Positions 1-8,398 of a DNA stretch of 33,726 nucleotides are shown piece after piece; positions within the stretch are counted from its first letter, which is position 1, and the number at the start of each line of letters is the position of its first letter. The stretch is from assembly GCF_001571265.1 (NCBI RefSeq), contig NZ_BCTL01000058.1, forward strand, positions 1 through 33,726. The letters are read 5' to 3'. The notes under the pieces were generated by a model. The model ran no database searches. It was not told where the DNA came from and saw only the letters and a program-made list of their open reading frames with translations. This stretch comes from Cedecea neteri NBRC 105707 = ATCC 33855. GTDB lineage: Bacteria; Pseudomonadota; Gammaproteobacteria; Enterobacterales; Enterobacteriaceae. The translations under genes and the position numbers were made by a program.

Positions 1-8
1 TTAAAATT

Positions 9-31
9 AAGCCTGCTACTTAAGCAGGCTT
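9..31. repeat. Perfect 9-bp inverted repeat upstream of tRNA-Trp
   Basis: AAGCCTGCT and AGCAGGCTT form a perfect 9-bp stem with a 5-nt loop, ending 16 nt before the tRNA. No T-run follows on the + strand, so it is not a clear intrinsic terminator. In E. coli the Trp tRNA closes an rRNA operon, so this may be a processing hairpin between an upstream 5S rRNA or tRNA and tRNA-Trp. What lies upstream is outside the window. Confidence 0.5.
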
Positions 32-47
32 AATAGTAGAAAAATTT

Positions 48-123
48 AGGGGCGTAGCTCAGTTGGTAGAGCACCGGTCTCCAAAACCGGGTGTCGCGAG
101 TTCGAGTCTCTCCGCCCCTGCCA
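48..123 (+). tRNA. trpT: tRNA-Trp (anticodon CCA)
   Basis: This is a complete 76-nt cloverleaf. The acceptor stem AGGGGCG pairs with CGCCCCT, the anticodon stem is CCGGT/ACCGG, and the loop CTCCAAA carries anticodon CCA at 81-83. The T arm contains GTTCGAGTC and the 3' CCA is encoded. It reads UGG codons. In E. coli this gene ends the rrnC operon next to hdfR, and the same neighbour is seen here. No promoter is visible in the 47 bases upstream, so it is probably cotranscribed from outside the window. Confidence 0.98.
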
Positions 124-129
124 TATATA

Positions 130-158
130 ATCCTTTGCTTAGGCAAAGGATTTTTTTT
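130..158 (+). terminator. Rho-independent terminator after tRNA-Trp
   Basis: A 9-bp stem (ATCCTTTGC/GCAAAGGAT) with a TTAG loop is followed by eight T residues. It starts seven bases after the tRNA 3' end and would end the tRNA (rRNA operon) transcript before the convergent hdfR gene. Confidence 0.93.
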
Positions 159-202
159 ATCCAAAATTCCACTCCTTTTTGCTCATTTCTATGAAAAGCG
201 CA

Positions 203-1027
203 TTACTGCGCTATTAATGGTGTCTTTAATAATTCTTTGATAATGCTCTGTTTGTCCGTGTTTTGTAACCAAACAGCATATAAGGGTCTGGAAAGCGCCG
301 TGCTTTCAGGGACAGGCCAGATCCCAGGCTGTTCTTTTGCCCATTCAATCGGCAGGAAGGTACAACCGTTAAGTTCAGATATCAGCTTGCAGGCTACTTT
401 TGCTGAACTGGTGGTTAATACCGGAATATCATCACTCCCAATGAGCTCGACTTCATGCTGATGAAAATCTGCCCCCCACTCGATACGTAAATAGTTGAGT
501 GAAGCTTTACGGCTTTCAGCGGTAGGACCATAAAGCCCCATGCTGAAGTAACCTAGCAGCTGGCTGGAAAATTCATCCATTTTGGGTGCTTCAGTTGTGA
601 GCAATAAATCCAGCTGACGCTCATGAAGCTGTTTAACGAGCGACTGGCGTTGTGCAATTCGTGCTTCGAACTGCAGGCCGTTATGCTGTTGATAAAGCGC
701 AATTAGCCATTCAGAAAGCATGCATTCCCAAAGTGATGCACTGGCACCAAGCGTTAGCTGATTATGCTGAGAAGTATGTGATACCTCTTTTTTTGCCGCT
801 AACCACGTATTCATCAGATTTTCTGCGTAGGGTAGCAGGCGCTCTCCGGCAGTTGTCAGTCGTATGTTATTGCGGTGGCGGGTAAAAAGGTTTACGCCCA
901 GCTGATTTTCGAGCTGTCGGATACGAAAGCTTACCGCAGATTGCGTCAAATAAAGTGCTTCTGCAGCGCGACCAAAGTGCCGTGTTCTGCTAACTTCCAG
1001 GAAGGTTTTAAGTAATTCTGTGTCCAC
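203..1027 (-). CDS. hdfR: LysR-type regulator HdfR
   Basis: A 274-residue LysR-type transcription factor. The N-terminal winged helix-turn-helix (about residues 1-60, including [20 protein letters not shown]) closely matches E. coli HdfR, and the rest is an effector-binding domain. In E. coli HdfR represses the flagellar master operon flhDC, is itself repressed by H-NS, and activates gltBD. The start is GTG at 1027, read as [13 protein letters not shown] lies about 8 nt upstream on the minus strand, and this start matches the family. The gene is divergent from maoP across a 119-bp gap, the arrangement known in E. coli. The C-terminus diverges and is slightly shorter than the roughly 279 residues I recall for E. 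coli. No effector ligand can be deduced from the sequence. Confidence 0.95.
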   Translation of the reverse strand: MDTELLKTFLEVSRTRHFGRAAEALYLTQSAVSFRIRQLENQLGVNLFTRHRNNIRLTTAGERLLPYAENLMNTWLAAKKEVSHTSQHNQLTLGASASLWECMLSEWLIALYQQHNGLQFEARIAQRQSLVKQLHERQLDLLLTTEAPKMDEFSSQLLGYFSMGLYGPTAESRKASLNYLRIEWGADFHQHEVELIGSDDIPVLTTSSAKVACKLISELNGCTFLPIEWAKEQPGIWPVPESTALSRPLYAVWLQNTDKQSIIKELLKTPLIAQ

Positions 1028-1094
1028 GCCTTACTCCAAAAAATAATTTGTCGTTATGATTTAAATGTTTTGTTTTACACTCTGTCAAGCGTAA

Positions 1095-1111
1095 CTAATA
1101 CTCCGCGCCAT
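1095..1111 (+). promoter_or_regulatory. maoS: Candidate maoS site (Ori macrodomain)
   Basis: The 17-mer CTAATACTCCGCGCCAT lies in the hdfR-maoP intergenic region, 35 bp before the maoP start. In E. coli the MaoP protein acts with a 17-bp site, maoS, just upstream of its own gene to organise the Ori macrodomain. The length, position and, as I remember it, the sequence all agree. The recall of the exact sequence has not been checked. Confidence 0.65.
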
Positions 1112-1146
1112 AAATAGCTCGGCCAAGAAAATCAGGAGCGTGTAGG

Positions 1147-1485
1147 ATGGCGGAAAGCTTTACGACGACTAATCGGTTTTTCGACAATAAACATTATCCA
1201 CGTGGGTTTGCTCGTCATGGTGATTTCACCATCAAAGAGGCACAGCTATTAGAACGCCATGGTTTTGCGTTCAATGAGCTGGATCTCGGCAAGCGTGAAC
1301 CAGGCACTGAAGAAGAAGTGCAGTTTGTCGCCGTATGCCGTGGTGTGCGCGAGCCTGCTACTGAAGCGGAACGCGTCTGGAGCAAGTACATGGCGCGTAT
1401 CAAGCGCCCAAAACGTTTTCATACTCTGTCTGGCGGCAAACCGCAGATGGATACGGTTGAAGACTACAGCGATAGTGACGATTAA
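1147..1485 (+). CDS. maoP: Macrodomain Ori protein MaoP (YifE, DUF413)
   Basis: A 112-residue protein, the same length as E. coli MaoP/YifE and nearly identical through its core (the [10 protein letters not shown] and ERVWSKYM segments are conserved). In E. coli MaoP works with the nearby maoS site to constrain long-range DNA contacts in the Ori macrodomain. The middle is basic ([16 protein letters not shown], about residues 82-97) and the C-terminal tail is acidic (ending DSDD). There is no signal peptide or membrane segment. AGGAG at 1133-1137 precedes the ATG. The gene is divergent from hdfR and convergent with yifB, sharing a terminator with the latter. Confidence 0.95.
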   Translation: MAESFTTTNRFFDNKHYPRGFARHGDFTIKEAQLLERHGFAFNELDLGKREPGTEEEVQFVAVCRGVREPATEAERVWSKYMARIKRPKRFHTLSGGKPQMDTVEDYSDSDD

Positions 1486-1510
1486 AAAATGGGGCGAAAG
1501 CCCCTTTTTT
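1484..1510. terminator. Bidirectional terminator between maoP and yifB
   Basis: A run of six A residues, the stem GGGGC/GCCCC with a GAAA tetraloop, and six T residues. The symmetrical A and T tracts let it act on both strands. It begins at the maoP stop codon, and its right-hand T-run contributes to the yifB stop codon, so the two convergent genes share one very compact terminator. Confidence 0.92.
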
Positions 1511-3029
1511 ATTCCGCAAGCCTGTGCAAATGCAGGAGCAACCGATCAATTGTTCGATAGCTGAGCGCTTCCTGGAGATGTGTCCGAGTAATACTCTCGC
1601 AATGCCCGATATCCGCAATGGTACGGGAGACTTTCAGAAGGCGTTGCCATGCTCTGACCGACAGGCCCAGCTTGAGTAATGTTTCTTCCAGCCAAACAGC
1701 ATCATCCTGAATAAGCGCACAGTGTTTGCGGATCTCATGGTTGCTGAGCCGGGCATTAAGCTTATCCTGCCTTAAGAACTGCCTGTTACGTGTCTCCATG
1801 ACCCTTGCTCTTATTACCTCGCTCTTCTCTTCGTTATTACTTGTTTTGCTGAGCATCCCGGCAGGAAGAAGTGGAATATCTACGGAGAGATCGAAGCGGT
1901 CGAGAAAAGGGCCAGACAGGCGATTCATATAGCGAAGGGTCTGTTGCGGTGTGGAGCGATTATGGTTGCCTTCATAGTGCCCGGTCGGGCTGGGATTCAT
2001 GGCCGCAATAAGTTGAAAATCTGCTGGATAGGTAATTTTGGCTCGAGTACGGGAGATATGAATTTCTCCGGACTCAATAGGCTCCCTGAGAGAGTCCAGA
2101 ACGCGGCGTTCAAACTCGGGTAATTCATCCAGAAATAACACGCCGTTGTGCGCTAATGAAATTTCCCCTGGCTGCGGGATAGCTCCTCCACCGACGATGG
2201 AAGTTAGAGAAGCGCTATGATGGGGAGCTCTGAACGGACGCTGGCGCCAATGGCGATGAAGATGCGAGGATTGTACCAGGCTTAGAATAGCTGCGCTCTG
2301 TAGTGCTTCAGCATCGTTCAAAGGAGGAAGAAGCGTATTGAGTCGGCTTGCCAGCATAGTTTTACCTGTTCCCGGTGGCCCTATCAGCAACAGGTTATGA
2401 CCGCCAGCTGCCGCAATTTCCAGCGCTCGTTTCCCTTGGCTTTGCCCAATAATCTCGTTCATGTCTTCCACGCTATCCGCTTGCCACAGTGCAGGGCTAA
2501 CCGGGGGGCGGAGATCGTGCTTTCCTTCCAGCCAGGCACATACCTCGGTCAGATGTGTGGCTACAAAGCATCCCGGTTCAGCTATCAGGCCAACCTCTCC
2601 CTCATTTTCTGCTGCAACAACAACTTCTCGCCCTGCTTTTAAGGCCTCCATAGCGGATGATATGGCCCCGGAAACGCCGCGTAACTCTCCCGTTAACGCA
2701 AGCTCGCCGATAAACTCAAGCTGGGCCAGCTTGGGGGCATTAAGTTGCTCAGAGGCAACCAGCAGCGCCAAAGCAATAGGTAAATCGTATCTTCCCCCCT
2801 CTTTAGGAAGATCTGCCGGAGCAAGGTTAATGGTGATTTTACGTGCCGGAAACGTGTAGCCGCTATTGATCAATGCGCTTCTGACCCGATCCCGAGCCTC
2901 TCTCACGGTGGTTTCAGGCAGTCCGACAAGCGTAAGTCCTGGTAAACCCGCACTGATATGCACTTCAACCGTAACTTGAGGTGCGTGAACGCCAAGTGCT
3001 GCTCTGGTGTAGACAACCGACAGTGACAT
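1509..3029 (-). CDS. yifB: Mg-chelatase-like AAA+ ATPase YifB/ComM
   Basis: A 506-residue member of the ComM/YifB family, the same length as in E. coli. An N-terminal Lon-protease-like fold (about residues 1-180) is followed by an AAA+ Mg-chelatase domain. That domain has Walker A GPPGTGKT at 217-224, Walker B LFLDELPEF near 305, and the family signature MNPSPTGHY. ComM homologues in naturally competent bacteria are hexameric helicases that promote branch migration during integration of transforming DNA. The role in enterobacteria is unclear. I chose the ATG at 3029 (MSLSVVYTRA) because GGAG lies just upstream and homologues begin there. An in-frame start 12 codons earlier (3065) lacks support. 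It is monocistronic and convergent with maoP. Confidence 0.93.
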   Translation of the reverse strand: MSLSVVYTRAALGVHAPQVTVEVHISAGLPGLTLVGLPETTVREARDRVRSALINSGYTFPARKITINLAPADLPKEGGRYDLPIALALLVASEQLNAPKLAQLEFIGELALTGELRGVSGAISSAMEALKAGREVVVAAENEGEVGLIAEPGCFVATHLTEVCAWLEGKHDLRPPVSPALWQADSVEDMNEIIGQSQGKRALEIAAAGGHNLLLIGPPGTGKTMLASRLNTLLPPLNDAEALQSAAILSLVQSSHLHRHWRQRPFRAPHHSASLTSIVGGGAIPQPGEISLAHNGVLFLDELPEFERRVLDSLREPIESGEIHISRTRAKITYPADFQLIAAMNPSPTGHYEGNHNRSTPQQTLRYMNRLSGPFLDRFDLSVDIPLLPAGMLSKTSNNEEKSEVIRARVMETRNRQFLRQDKLNARLSNHEIRKHCALIQDDAVWLEETLLKLGLSVRAWQRLLKVSRTIADIGHCESITRTHLQEALSYRTIDRLLLHLHRLAE

Positions 3030-3311
3030 TTTTTCTCCGTGAAAAACTTCATTCTGCCGTATCAATAAAAGATTAAATATTGTTCTCTTGATGTGCCGGG
3101 AAGCATCTCCATGGCTTTTTTATCCATTTTCTTTTTTGCAGCTCTGGCTGCGAAGTCGATCGCATAACAATAACTTTTTACTGGCATTACGCAGGAAATA
3201 GCCTCAGCAGACCAGTTTTGTGAATTATTTTCACGTTCTCGTTATCCACTGAAATTAAATAGTTTTTATGCTAATTATTTTCGGTGACGATCTTTCCGTC
3301 ATAAAAAAATA

Positions 3312-3360
3312 TTGTGCTTTACATAAACTCTGTGATAACTCTGTAGGCATTACTTCGAAC
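3312..3360 (+). promoter_or_regulatory. Probable ilvL/ilvGMEDA promoter region
   Basis: The 353-bp gap between yifB and ilvL is AT-rich and holds no other gene I can support. Just before ilvL, TTTACA (3318-3323) could be a -35 element. The best-spaced -10 candidates (around 3341-3347, CTGTAGG) are poor. The stretch from 3312 to 3360 resembles what I remember of the E. coli ilvL promoter, which depends on upstream DNA structure and IHF. A short inverted repeat TGACG-N7-CGTCA lies at 3285-3301. I cannot fix the transcription start. Confidence 0.4.
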
Positions 3361-3382
3361 TAGACGTTAGAACATACAGAAA

Positions 3383-3481
3383 ATGAAAGCCCTTCTACGA
3401 GTGATTAGCCTGGTCGTGATTAGCGTGGTGGTGATTATTATCCCACCGTGCGGGGCTGCACTTGGAGAAAGAAAGGCTTAA
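3383..3481 (+). CDS. ilvL: ilv operon leader peptide IlvL
   Basis: A 32-residue leader peptide in which 15 residues are Leu, Ile or Val (4 Leu, 5 Ile, 6 Val), including the run VVISVVVIII. Ribosome stalling at these codons when charged Leu, Ile or Val tRNA is scarce prevents formation of the downstream attenuator, so the ilv operon is read. Length and sequence are almost those of E. coli IlvL, differing mainly at residue 2 and near the C-terminus (GERKA). The peptide itself has no other known role. Confidence 0.97.
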   Translation: MKALLRVISLVVISVVVIIIPPCGAALGERKA

Positions 3482-3503
3482 AAATCAAGCCTGAATCGAA
3501 AAG

Positions 3504-3535
3504 AACCCCCGCACCGAAAGGTCCGGGGGTTTTTT
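3504..3535 (+). terminator. ilvGMEDA transcription attenuator
   Basis: A strong hairpin pairs AACCCCCG (3504-3511) with CGGGGGTT (3524-3531), then ACC with GGT around a GAAA tetraloop, with one C-C mismatch between the two segments. It is followed by a run of six T residues. It starts 22 nt after the ilvL stop, the position expected for multivalent Leu/Ile/Val attenuation of the operon. Confidence 0.95.
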
Positions 3536-3568
3536 GTTGACTGAAGAATGTGAAGCGAGGAACAGAGT

Positions 3569-3619
3569 ATGTGTTGCAGAATAAAATGCTGTTTCTCCGG
3601 TAATGAGACGGGGAACTAA
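3569..3619 (+). CDS. ilvX: Small protein IlvX, cysteine-rich variant
   Basis: A 16-codon ORF ([16 protein letters not shown]) between the attenuator and ilvG. The E. coli IlvX I recall (MNNSTKFCFSRFRTGN) has the same length, position and TGN ending, so this is almost certainly the same gene. GAGG at 3556-3559 is its Shine-Dalgarno sequence. Its stop codon is 2 nt from the ilvG ATG, so translation of ilvX probably feeds ribosomes to ilvG, which has only a GGGG-type site. Four of 16 residues are cysteine, arranged CC-x3-CC, against one in the E. coli sequence as I recall it. Its function is unknown. Confidence 0.8.
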   Translation: MCCRIKCCFSGNETGN

Positions 3620-3621
3620 CT

Positions 3622-5268
3622 ATGAATGGTGCACAGTGGGTAGTACATGCGTTGCGAGCGCAGGGTGTTGAAACAGTTTTCGGTTATCCTGGCGGCGCGA
3701 TTATGCCGGTGTACGATGCGTTGTACGACGGTGGTGTGGAACATCTACTGTGTCGCCATGAGCAAGGTGCGGCAATGGCGGCCATTGGTTATGCTCGCTC
3801 AACCGGCAAAACCGGCGTGTGTATTGCCACTTCTGGCCCCGGCGCGACCAACCTGTTAACCGGACTTGCCGACGCACTTTTAGATTCTGTTCCCGTTGTT
3901 GCCATCACTGGCCAGGTGGCCGCACCTCTGATAGGCACCGATGCTTTCCAGGAAGTTGACGTCCTTGGCCTGTCGCTTGCCTGCACCAAACACAGTTTCC
4001 TCGTCGAATCCCTTGATGAATTGCCACGCGTACTTGCCGAGGCATTTGAGATTGCTAATTCTGGCCGTCCAGGTCCCGTTTTGGTTGATATTCCGAAAGA
4101 TATACAGTTGGCTCTCGGTGAGCCTGAGGCCTGGTTATCTGCCGTTGAAGATGATACAGACCTGCCGTTTGCTGAATTGCAGCAAGCCCGCGAAATGCTC
4201 GCTCAGGCCAAAAAGCCTATGCTTTACGTTGGCGGCGGCGTTGGGATGGCGCAGGCGGTGCCGGCGCTCCGTGAGTTTATTTCCGTAACGGGTATGCCTT
4301 CCACTGTCACTTTGAAAGGACTGGGTGCAGTACCTGCCGACCATGCGTTTTATACCGGCATGTTGGGGATGCACGGTACCAAAGCTGCGAACCTCGCCGT
4401 TCAGGAATGCGATCTGCTGTTGGCCGTTGGCGCCCGTTTCGATGACCGCGTCACCGGGAAGCTAAATACCTTTGCACCCCATGCCAAAGTTATCCACATG
4501 GATATCGATCCTGCGGAGCTGAGTAAGCTACGTCAGGCGCATGTTGGGTTGCAGGGGCCGCTGAACCAGCTTTTACCTGCCTTGCAACAGCCGTTGCACA
4601 TTGCTTCGTGGCAGCAGCATATCGCGGCCCTGAACGAAGAACACCAATGGCGCTATGATCATCCGGGACAGGCTATCTATGCCCCGCTGTTGTTGAAACA
4701 GCTCTCTGAGCGCAAATCAGCAGAAGCCGTTGTGACCACCGACGTAGGCCAGCATCAGATGTGGACCGCACAGCACATGACCTTCACTCGCCCGGAAAAC
4801 TTCATCACTTCCAGCGGGCTGGGCACGATGGGATTTGGTTTACCCGCCGCCGTTGGCGCCCAGGTTGCGAGGCCGGAAGATACGGTGATCTGTGTATCCG
4901 GCGATGGCTCCTTCATGATGAACGTTCAGGAGTTGGGGACCATCAAGCGCAAGCAGTTACCGGTCAAAATCCTGCTGCTCGATAACCAACGCCTGGGCAT
5001 GGTGAGGCAGTGGCAGCAGCTGTTTTTTGAAGAGCGCTACAGTGAAACAACCCTGACCGACAACCCAGATTTCCTCACGCTGGCCAGCGCTTTCGGCATT
5101 CCAGGCCAGCACATCACCCGTAAAGACCAGGTAGAAGCCGCGTTAGACGCCCTGTTGAACAGCGACGGCCCGTACATGCTTCACGTCTCGATTGATGAGT
5201 ACGAAAACGTCTGGCCGTTGGTACCGCCCGGTGCCAGTAACTCGCAAATGCTGGAGAAATTATCATGA
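3622..5268 (+). CDS. ilvG: Acetolactate synthase II large subunit IlvG (intact)
   Basis: A 548-residue catalytic subunit of acetohydroxyacid synthase II, which condenses two pyruvates to acetolactate, or pyruvate with 2-ketobutyrate to acetohydroxybutyrate. Visible features are the catalytic Glu47 (in CRHEQGAA) and the thiamine-diphosphate/Mg motif GDG at 427-429 with the partner Asn at 455. The three domains of ThDP enzymes are all present, including the FAD-binding middle domain. The family's E. coli K-12 copy is inactivated by a frameshift; this one reads through uninterrupted. Isozyme II is known to resist valine feedback. The stop codon overlaps the ilvM start by 4 nt (ATGA), which suits 1:1 subunit synthesis. 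Confidence 0.97.
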   Translation: MNGAQWVVHALRAQGVETVFGYPGGAIMPVYDALYDGGVEHLLCRHEQGAAMAAIGYARSTGKTGVCIATSGPGATNLLTGLADALLDSVPVVAITGQVAAPLIGTDAFQEVDVLGLSLACTKHSFLVESLDELPRVLAEAFEIANSGRPGPVLVDIPKDIQLALGEPEAWLSAVEDDTDLPFAELQQAREMLAQAKKPMLYVGGGVGMAQAVPALREFISVTGMPSTVTLKGLGAVPADHAFYTGMLGMHGTKAANLAVQECDLLLAVGARFDDRVTGKLNTFAPHAKVIHMDIDPAELSKLRQAHVGLQGPLNQLLPALQQPLHIASWQQHIAALNEEHQWRYDHPGQAIYAPLLLKQLSERKSAEAVVTTDVGQHQMWTAQHMTFTRPENFITSSGLGTMGFGLPAAVGAQVARPEDTVICVSGDGSFMMNVQELGTIKRKQLPVKILLLDNQRLGMVRQWQQLFFEERYSETTLTDNPDFLTLASAFGIPGQHITRKDQVEAALDALLNSDGPYMLHVSIDEYENVWPLVPPGASNSQMLEKLS

Positions 5269-5522
5269 TGCAACATCAGCTCTCAGTGCAGGCTCGCTTC
5301 CGCCCGGAAACGTTAGAACGTGTTTTACGCGTGGTGCGCCACCGTGGTTTCCAGATTTGCTCGATGAATATGGCTGCGGAGGGGAATACCGACAATATTA
5401 ATATTGAATTGACCGTTGCGAGCCTGCGGCCTGTCGAATTACTGTTTACTCAATTAAGCAAGCTGGTTGACGTTGCCTGCGTTGAAATCCAGCAACCAAC
5501 ATCACAACAAATCCGCGCCTGA
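5265..5522 (+). CDS. ilvM: Acetolactate synthase II small subunit IlvM
   Basis: An 85-residue regulatory subunit of AHAS II made of a single ACT-type domain. The segment [21 protein letters not shown], the NINIELTV strand and the LVDVACVEI strand match E. coli IlvM. It binds and activates IlvG. Translation starts within the ilvG stop codon (ATGA overlap), with a second Met immediately after. E. coli IlvM is about two residues longer. In E. coli an internal promoter for ilvE lies within this gene; I could not confirm one here. Confidence 0.96.
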   Translation: MMQHQLSVQARFRPETLERVLRVVRHRGFQICSMNMAAEGNTDNINIELTVASLRPVELLFTQLSKLVDVACVEIQQPTSQQIRA

Positions 5523-5541
5523 GCGCAAAAGGAAGAGAACA

Positions 5542-6471
5542 ATGACGACCAAGAAAGCTGATTACATCTGGTTCAATGGCGAGATGATTCCGTGGGGAGA
5601 AGCGAAAGTTCACGTAATGTCCCACGCGCTGCACTACGGTACTTCGGTCTTCGAAGGCATCCGGTGCTACGACTCGCACAAAGGGCCAGTGGTGTTCCGC
5701 CATCGTGAACACATGCAGCGTTTGCGTGACTCAGCAAAAATCTATCGCTTCCCGGTATCGCAAAGCGTTGATGAACTGATGGAAGCCTGCCGTGCGGTTA
5801 TCCGTAAAAACAACCTCACTAGCGCTTACATCCGCCCTCTGGTCTTTGTTGGCGACGTAGGCATGGGCGTTAACCCGCCGGACGGGTACACCACCGACGT
5901 GATCATTGCGGCCTTCCCGTGGGGCGCTTACCTGGGCGCCGAAGCGCTGGACCAGGGGATTGATGCAATGGTCTCTTCTTGGAACCGCGCGGCACCAAAC
6001 ACCATTCCAACCGCGGCTAAAGCGGGCGGCAACTACCTTTCTTCTCTGCTGGTCGGTAGCGAAGCACGCCGCCACGGCTATCAGGAAGGGATTGCTCTGG
6101 ATGTGAACGGCTTCCTGTCTGAGGGTGCGGGCGAAAACCTGTTCGAAGTAAAAGACGGCGTGATCTATACCCCTCCGTTTACCTCTTCAGCGCTGCCGGG
6201 CATTACCCGTGACGCGATTATCAAACTAGCCAAAGACCTGGGTATCGAAGTGCGTGAGCAGGTGCTGTCGCGCGAATCTCTGTACCTGGCTGACGAAGTC
6301 TTCATGTCCGGTACCGCCGCGGAAATCACCCCGGTACGCAGCGTAGACCGCATCCAGGTAGGCGAAGGCCGCTGTGGCCCGGTTACCAAACGTATTCAAC
6401 AGGCATTCTTTGGCCTGTTCACCGGCGAAACCGAAGACAAATGGGGCTGGTTAGATCAGGTAAACCCATAA
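5542..6471 (+). CDS. ilvE: Branched-chain amino acid aminotransferase IlvE
   Basis: A 309-residue fold-type IV PLP aminotransferase that performs the last step of Ile, Val and Leu synthesis with glutamate as amino donor. The catalytic lysine is K160 in TAAKAGGNYLSS. The characteristic YIRP and EGAGENLF segments are present. The start at 5542 (MTTKKADYIW) follows GGAAG and gives the E. coli length. An upstream in-frame ATG at 5467 lies inside ilvM and is not used by the family. It sits 19 nt after ilvM in the same operon. Confidence 0.97.
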   Translation: MTTKKADYIWFNGEMIPWGEAKVHVMSHALHYGTSVFEGIRCYDSHKGPVVFRHREHMQRLRDSAKIYRFPVSQSVDELMEACRAVIRKNNLTSAYIRPLVFVGDVGMGVNPPDGYTTDVIIAAFPWGAYLGAEALDQGIDAMVSSWNRAAPNTIPTAAKAGGNYLSSLLVGSEARRHGYQEGIALDVNGFLSEGAGENLFEVKDGVIYTPPFTSSALPGITRDAIIKLAKDLGIEVREQVLSRESLYLADEVFMSGTAAEITPVRSVDRIQVGEGRCGPVTKRIQQAFFGLFTGETEDKWGWLDQVNP

Positions 6472-6495
6472 GTCTTAAACAAAAAATATAATCAG

Positions 6496-6518
6496 GCAGG
6501 CGGCAACTGACCGCCTGC
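6496..6518. repeat. Intercistronic hairpin ilvE-ilvD
   Basis: GCAGGCGG and CCGCCTGC form a perfect 8-bp stem with a 7-nt loop in the 74-nt gap between ilvE and ilvD. No T-run follows, so it should not terminate transcription. It could stabilise the 3' end of ilvE mRNA or modulate downstream expression. Confidence 0.6.
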
Positions 6519-6545
6519 TACCTGACAGACTGGAGTAAATAAAGC

Positions 6546-8396
6546 ATGCCTAAGTATCGTTCCGCTACCACAACCCACGGCCGTAATATGGCGGGTGCCC
6601 GCGCTCTGTGGCGCGCAACGGGAATGACCGACGCCGATTTCGGTAAACCGATTATTGCGGTCGTAAACTCCTTTACCCAATTCGTACCGGGTCACGTTCA
6701 CCTGCGCGATCTGGGTAAACTTGTTGCCGAGCAAATCGAAGCGTCCGGCGGCGTAGCGAAAGAATTCAACACCATTGCAGTGGATGACGGTATCGCGATG
6801 GGGCACGGCGGCATGCTCTATTCCTTGCCGTCCCGCGAGCTGATTGCCGACTCGGTTGAGTACATGGTCAACGCTCACTGCGCCGATGCCATGGTTTGTA
6901 TCTCTAACTGCGACAAAATCACCCCAGGGATGTTGATGGCCTCGCTGCGCCTGAACATTCCGGTGATCTTCGTTTCCGGCGGCCCGATGGAAGCTGGCAA
7001 AACCAAACTTTCTGATCAGATCATCAAGCTGGACCTGGTCGATGCGATGATTCAGGGCGCGGACCCGAAAGTTTCTGACGAGCAAAGCGAGCAGGTTGAA
7101 CGTTCAGCCTGTCCGACCTGCGGCTCCTGTTCAGGGATGTTCACCGCCAACTCCATGAACTGCCTGACCGAGGCGTTGGGCCTGTCTCAGCCAGGGAACG
7201 GTTCACTGCTGGCGACGCACGCCGACCGCAAAGAACTGTTCCTGAATGCCGGGAAACGCATTGTTGAACTGACCAAGCGCTATTACGAGCAGGATGATGC
7301 CACCGCGCTGCCACGCAACATCGCCAGCAAAGCGGCGTTTGAAAATGCGATGACGCTGGATATCGCCATGGGCGGCTCCACTAACACTGTTCTGCACCTG
7401 CTGGCTGCTGCGCAAGAAGCTGAAATCGACTTCACCATGACCGATATTGACCAGCTGTCCCGCAAGGTTCCTCAGCTGTGTAAAGTCGCGCCAAGCACCC
7501 AGAAATACCATATGGAAGACGTGCACCGTGCAGGTGGCGTGCTCGGGATTCTCGGAGAGCTGGATCGCGCCGGGTTGCTTAACCGCGAAGTGAAAAACGT
7601 GCTTGGCCTTTCCCTGCCGCAGACTCTTGAGCAATACGATGTGATGCTGACCAAAGACGAAGCGGTGAAAACGATGTTCCGTGCGGGTCCTGCAGGCATT
7701 CGTACCACCCAGGCCTTCTCGCAGAACTGTCGTTGGGACACGCTGGATGACGATCGCGCTAGCGGTTGTATTCGCTCACTGGAAAATGCCTACAGCAAAG
7801 ATGGTGGCCTGGCCGTTCTGTATGGCAACTTCGCGGAAAACGGCTGTATTGTTAAAACCGCGGGCGTGGATGAAGGCAGCCTGGTATTCCGCGGTCCAGC
7901 CAAAGTTTATGAAAGCCAGGACGATGCGGTAGAAGCCATCCTCGGCGGTAAAGTCGTTGCGGGTGATGTGGTTGTTATTCGCTACGAAGGGCCGAAAGGC
8001 GGGCCTGGCATGCAGGAAATGCTCTATCCAACAACCTTCCTGAAGTCTATGGGGCTGGGTAAAGCCTGTGCTCTGGTCACCGACGGCCGTTTCTCCGGCG
8101 GGACTTCTGGCTTGTCGATTGGCCACGTTTCTCCGGAAGCAGCCAGCGGCGGCAACATTGCCCTGATTGAAGACGGCGACATGATTGCCATCGATATTCC
8201 TAACCGTGGTATTCAGCTGCAGCTGACCGACCAGGAGATGGCGGCGCGTCGTGAAGCGCAGGAAGCCCGCGGTGAAGCGGCATGGACTCCTCGCAATCGT
8301 GAGCGCCAGGTTTCCTTCGCTCTGCGCGCTTACGCCAGCCTCGCCACCAGTGCGGATAAAGGCGCAGTGCGTGATAAAAGCAAGCTTGGAGGCTAA
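6546..8396 (+). CDS. ilvD: Dihydroxy-acid dehydratase IlvD
   Basis: A 616-residue iron-sulfur enzyme, the same length as in E. coli. It dehydrates 2,3-dihydroxy-isovalerate and 2,3-dihydroxy-3-methylvalerate to the 2-keto acids. The cluster and metal ligands are visible as C122 and K124 in [12 protein letters not shown] and C195 in [10 protein letters not shown], and GRFSGGTSG lies in the C-terminal domain. The cluster is oxygen-sensitive in E. coli. The ATG follows GGAG with a 10-nt spacing. Two nucleotides separate it from ilvA. Confidence 0.97.
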   Translation: MPKYRSATTTHGRNMAGARALWRATGMTDADFGKPIIAVVNSFTQFVPGHVHLRDLGKLVAEQIEASGGVAKEFNTIAVDDGIAMGHGGMLYSLPSRELIADSVEYMVNAHCADAMVCISNCDKITPGMLMASLRLNIPVIFVSGGPMEAGKTKLSDQIIKLDLVDAMIQGADPKVSDEQSEQVERSACPTCGSCSGMFTANSMNCLTEALGLSQPGNGSLLATHADRKELFLNAGKRIVELTKRYYEQDDATALPRNIASKAAFENAMTLDIAMGGSTNTVLHLLAAAQEAEIDFTMTDIDQLSRKVPQLCKVAPSTQKYHMEDVHRAGGVLGILGELDRAGLLNREVKNVLGLSLPQTLEQYDVMLTKDEAVKTMFRAGPAGIRTTQAFSQNCRWDTLDDDRASGCIRSLENAYSKDGGLAVLYGNFAENGCIVKTAGVDEGSLVFRGPAKVYESQDDAVEAILGGKVVAGDVVVIRYEGPKGGPGMQEMLYPTTFLKSMGLGKACALVTDGRFSGGTSGLSIGHVSPEAASGGNIALIEDGDMIAIDIPNRGIQLQLTDQEMAARREAQEARGEAAWTPRNRERQVSFALRAYASLATSADKGAVRDKSKLGG

Positions 8397-8398
8397 TT

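Noticed and set aside
3160-3175. Hairpin-like GCAGC/GCTGC after a T-run upstream of ilvL
   Set aside because: The T-run precedes the stem on the + strand, and on the minus strand the stem is followed by A residues, so it has the wrong polarity for a terminator on either strand.
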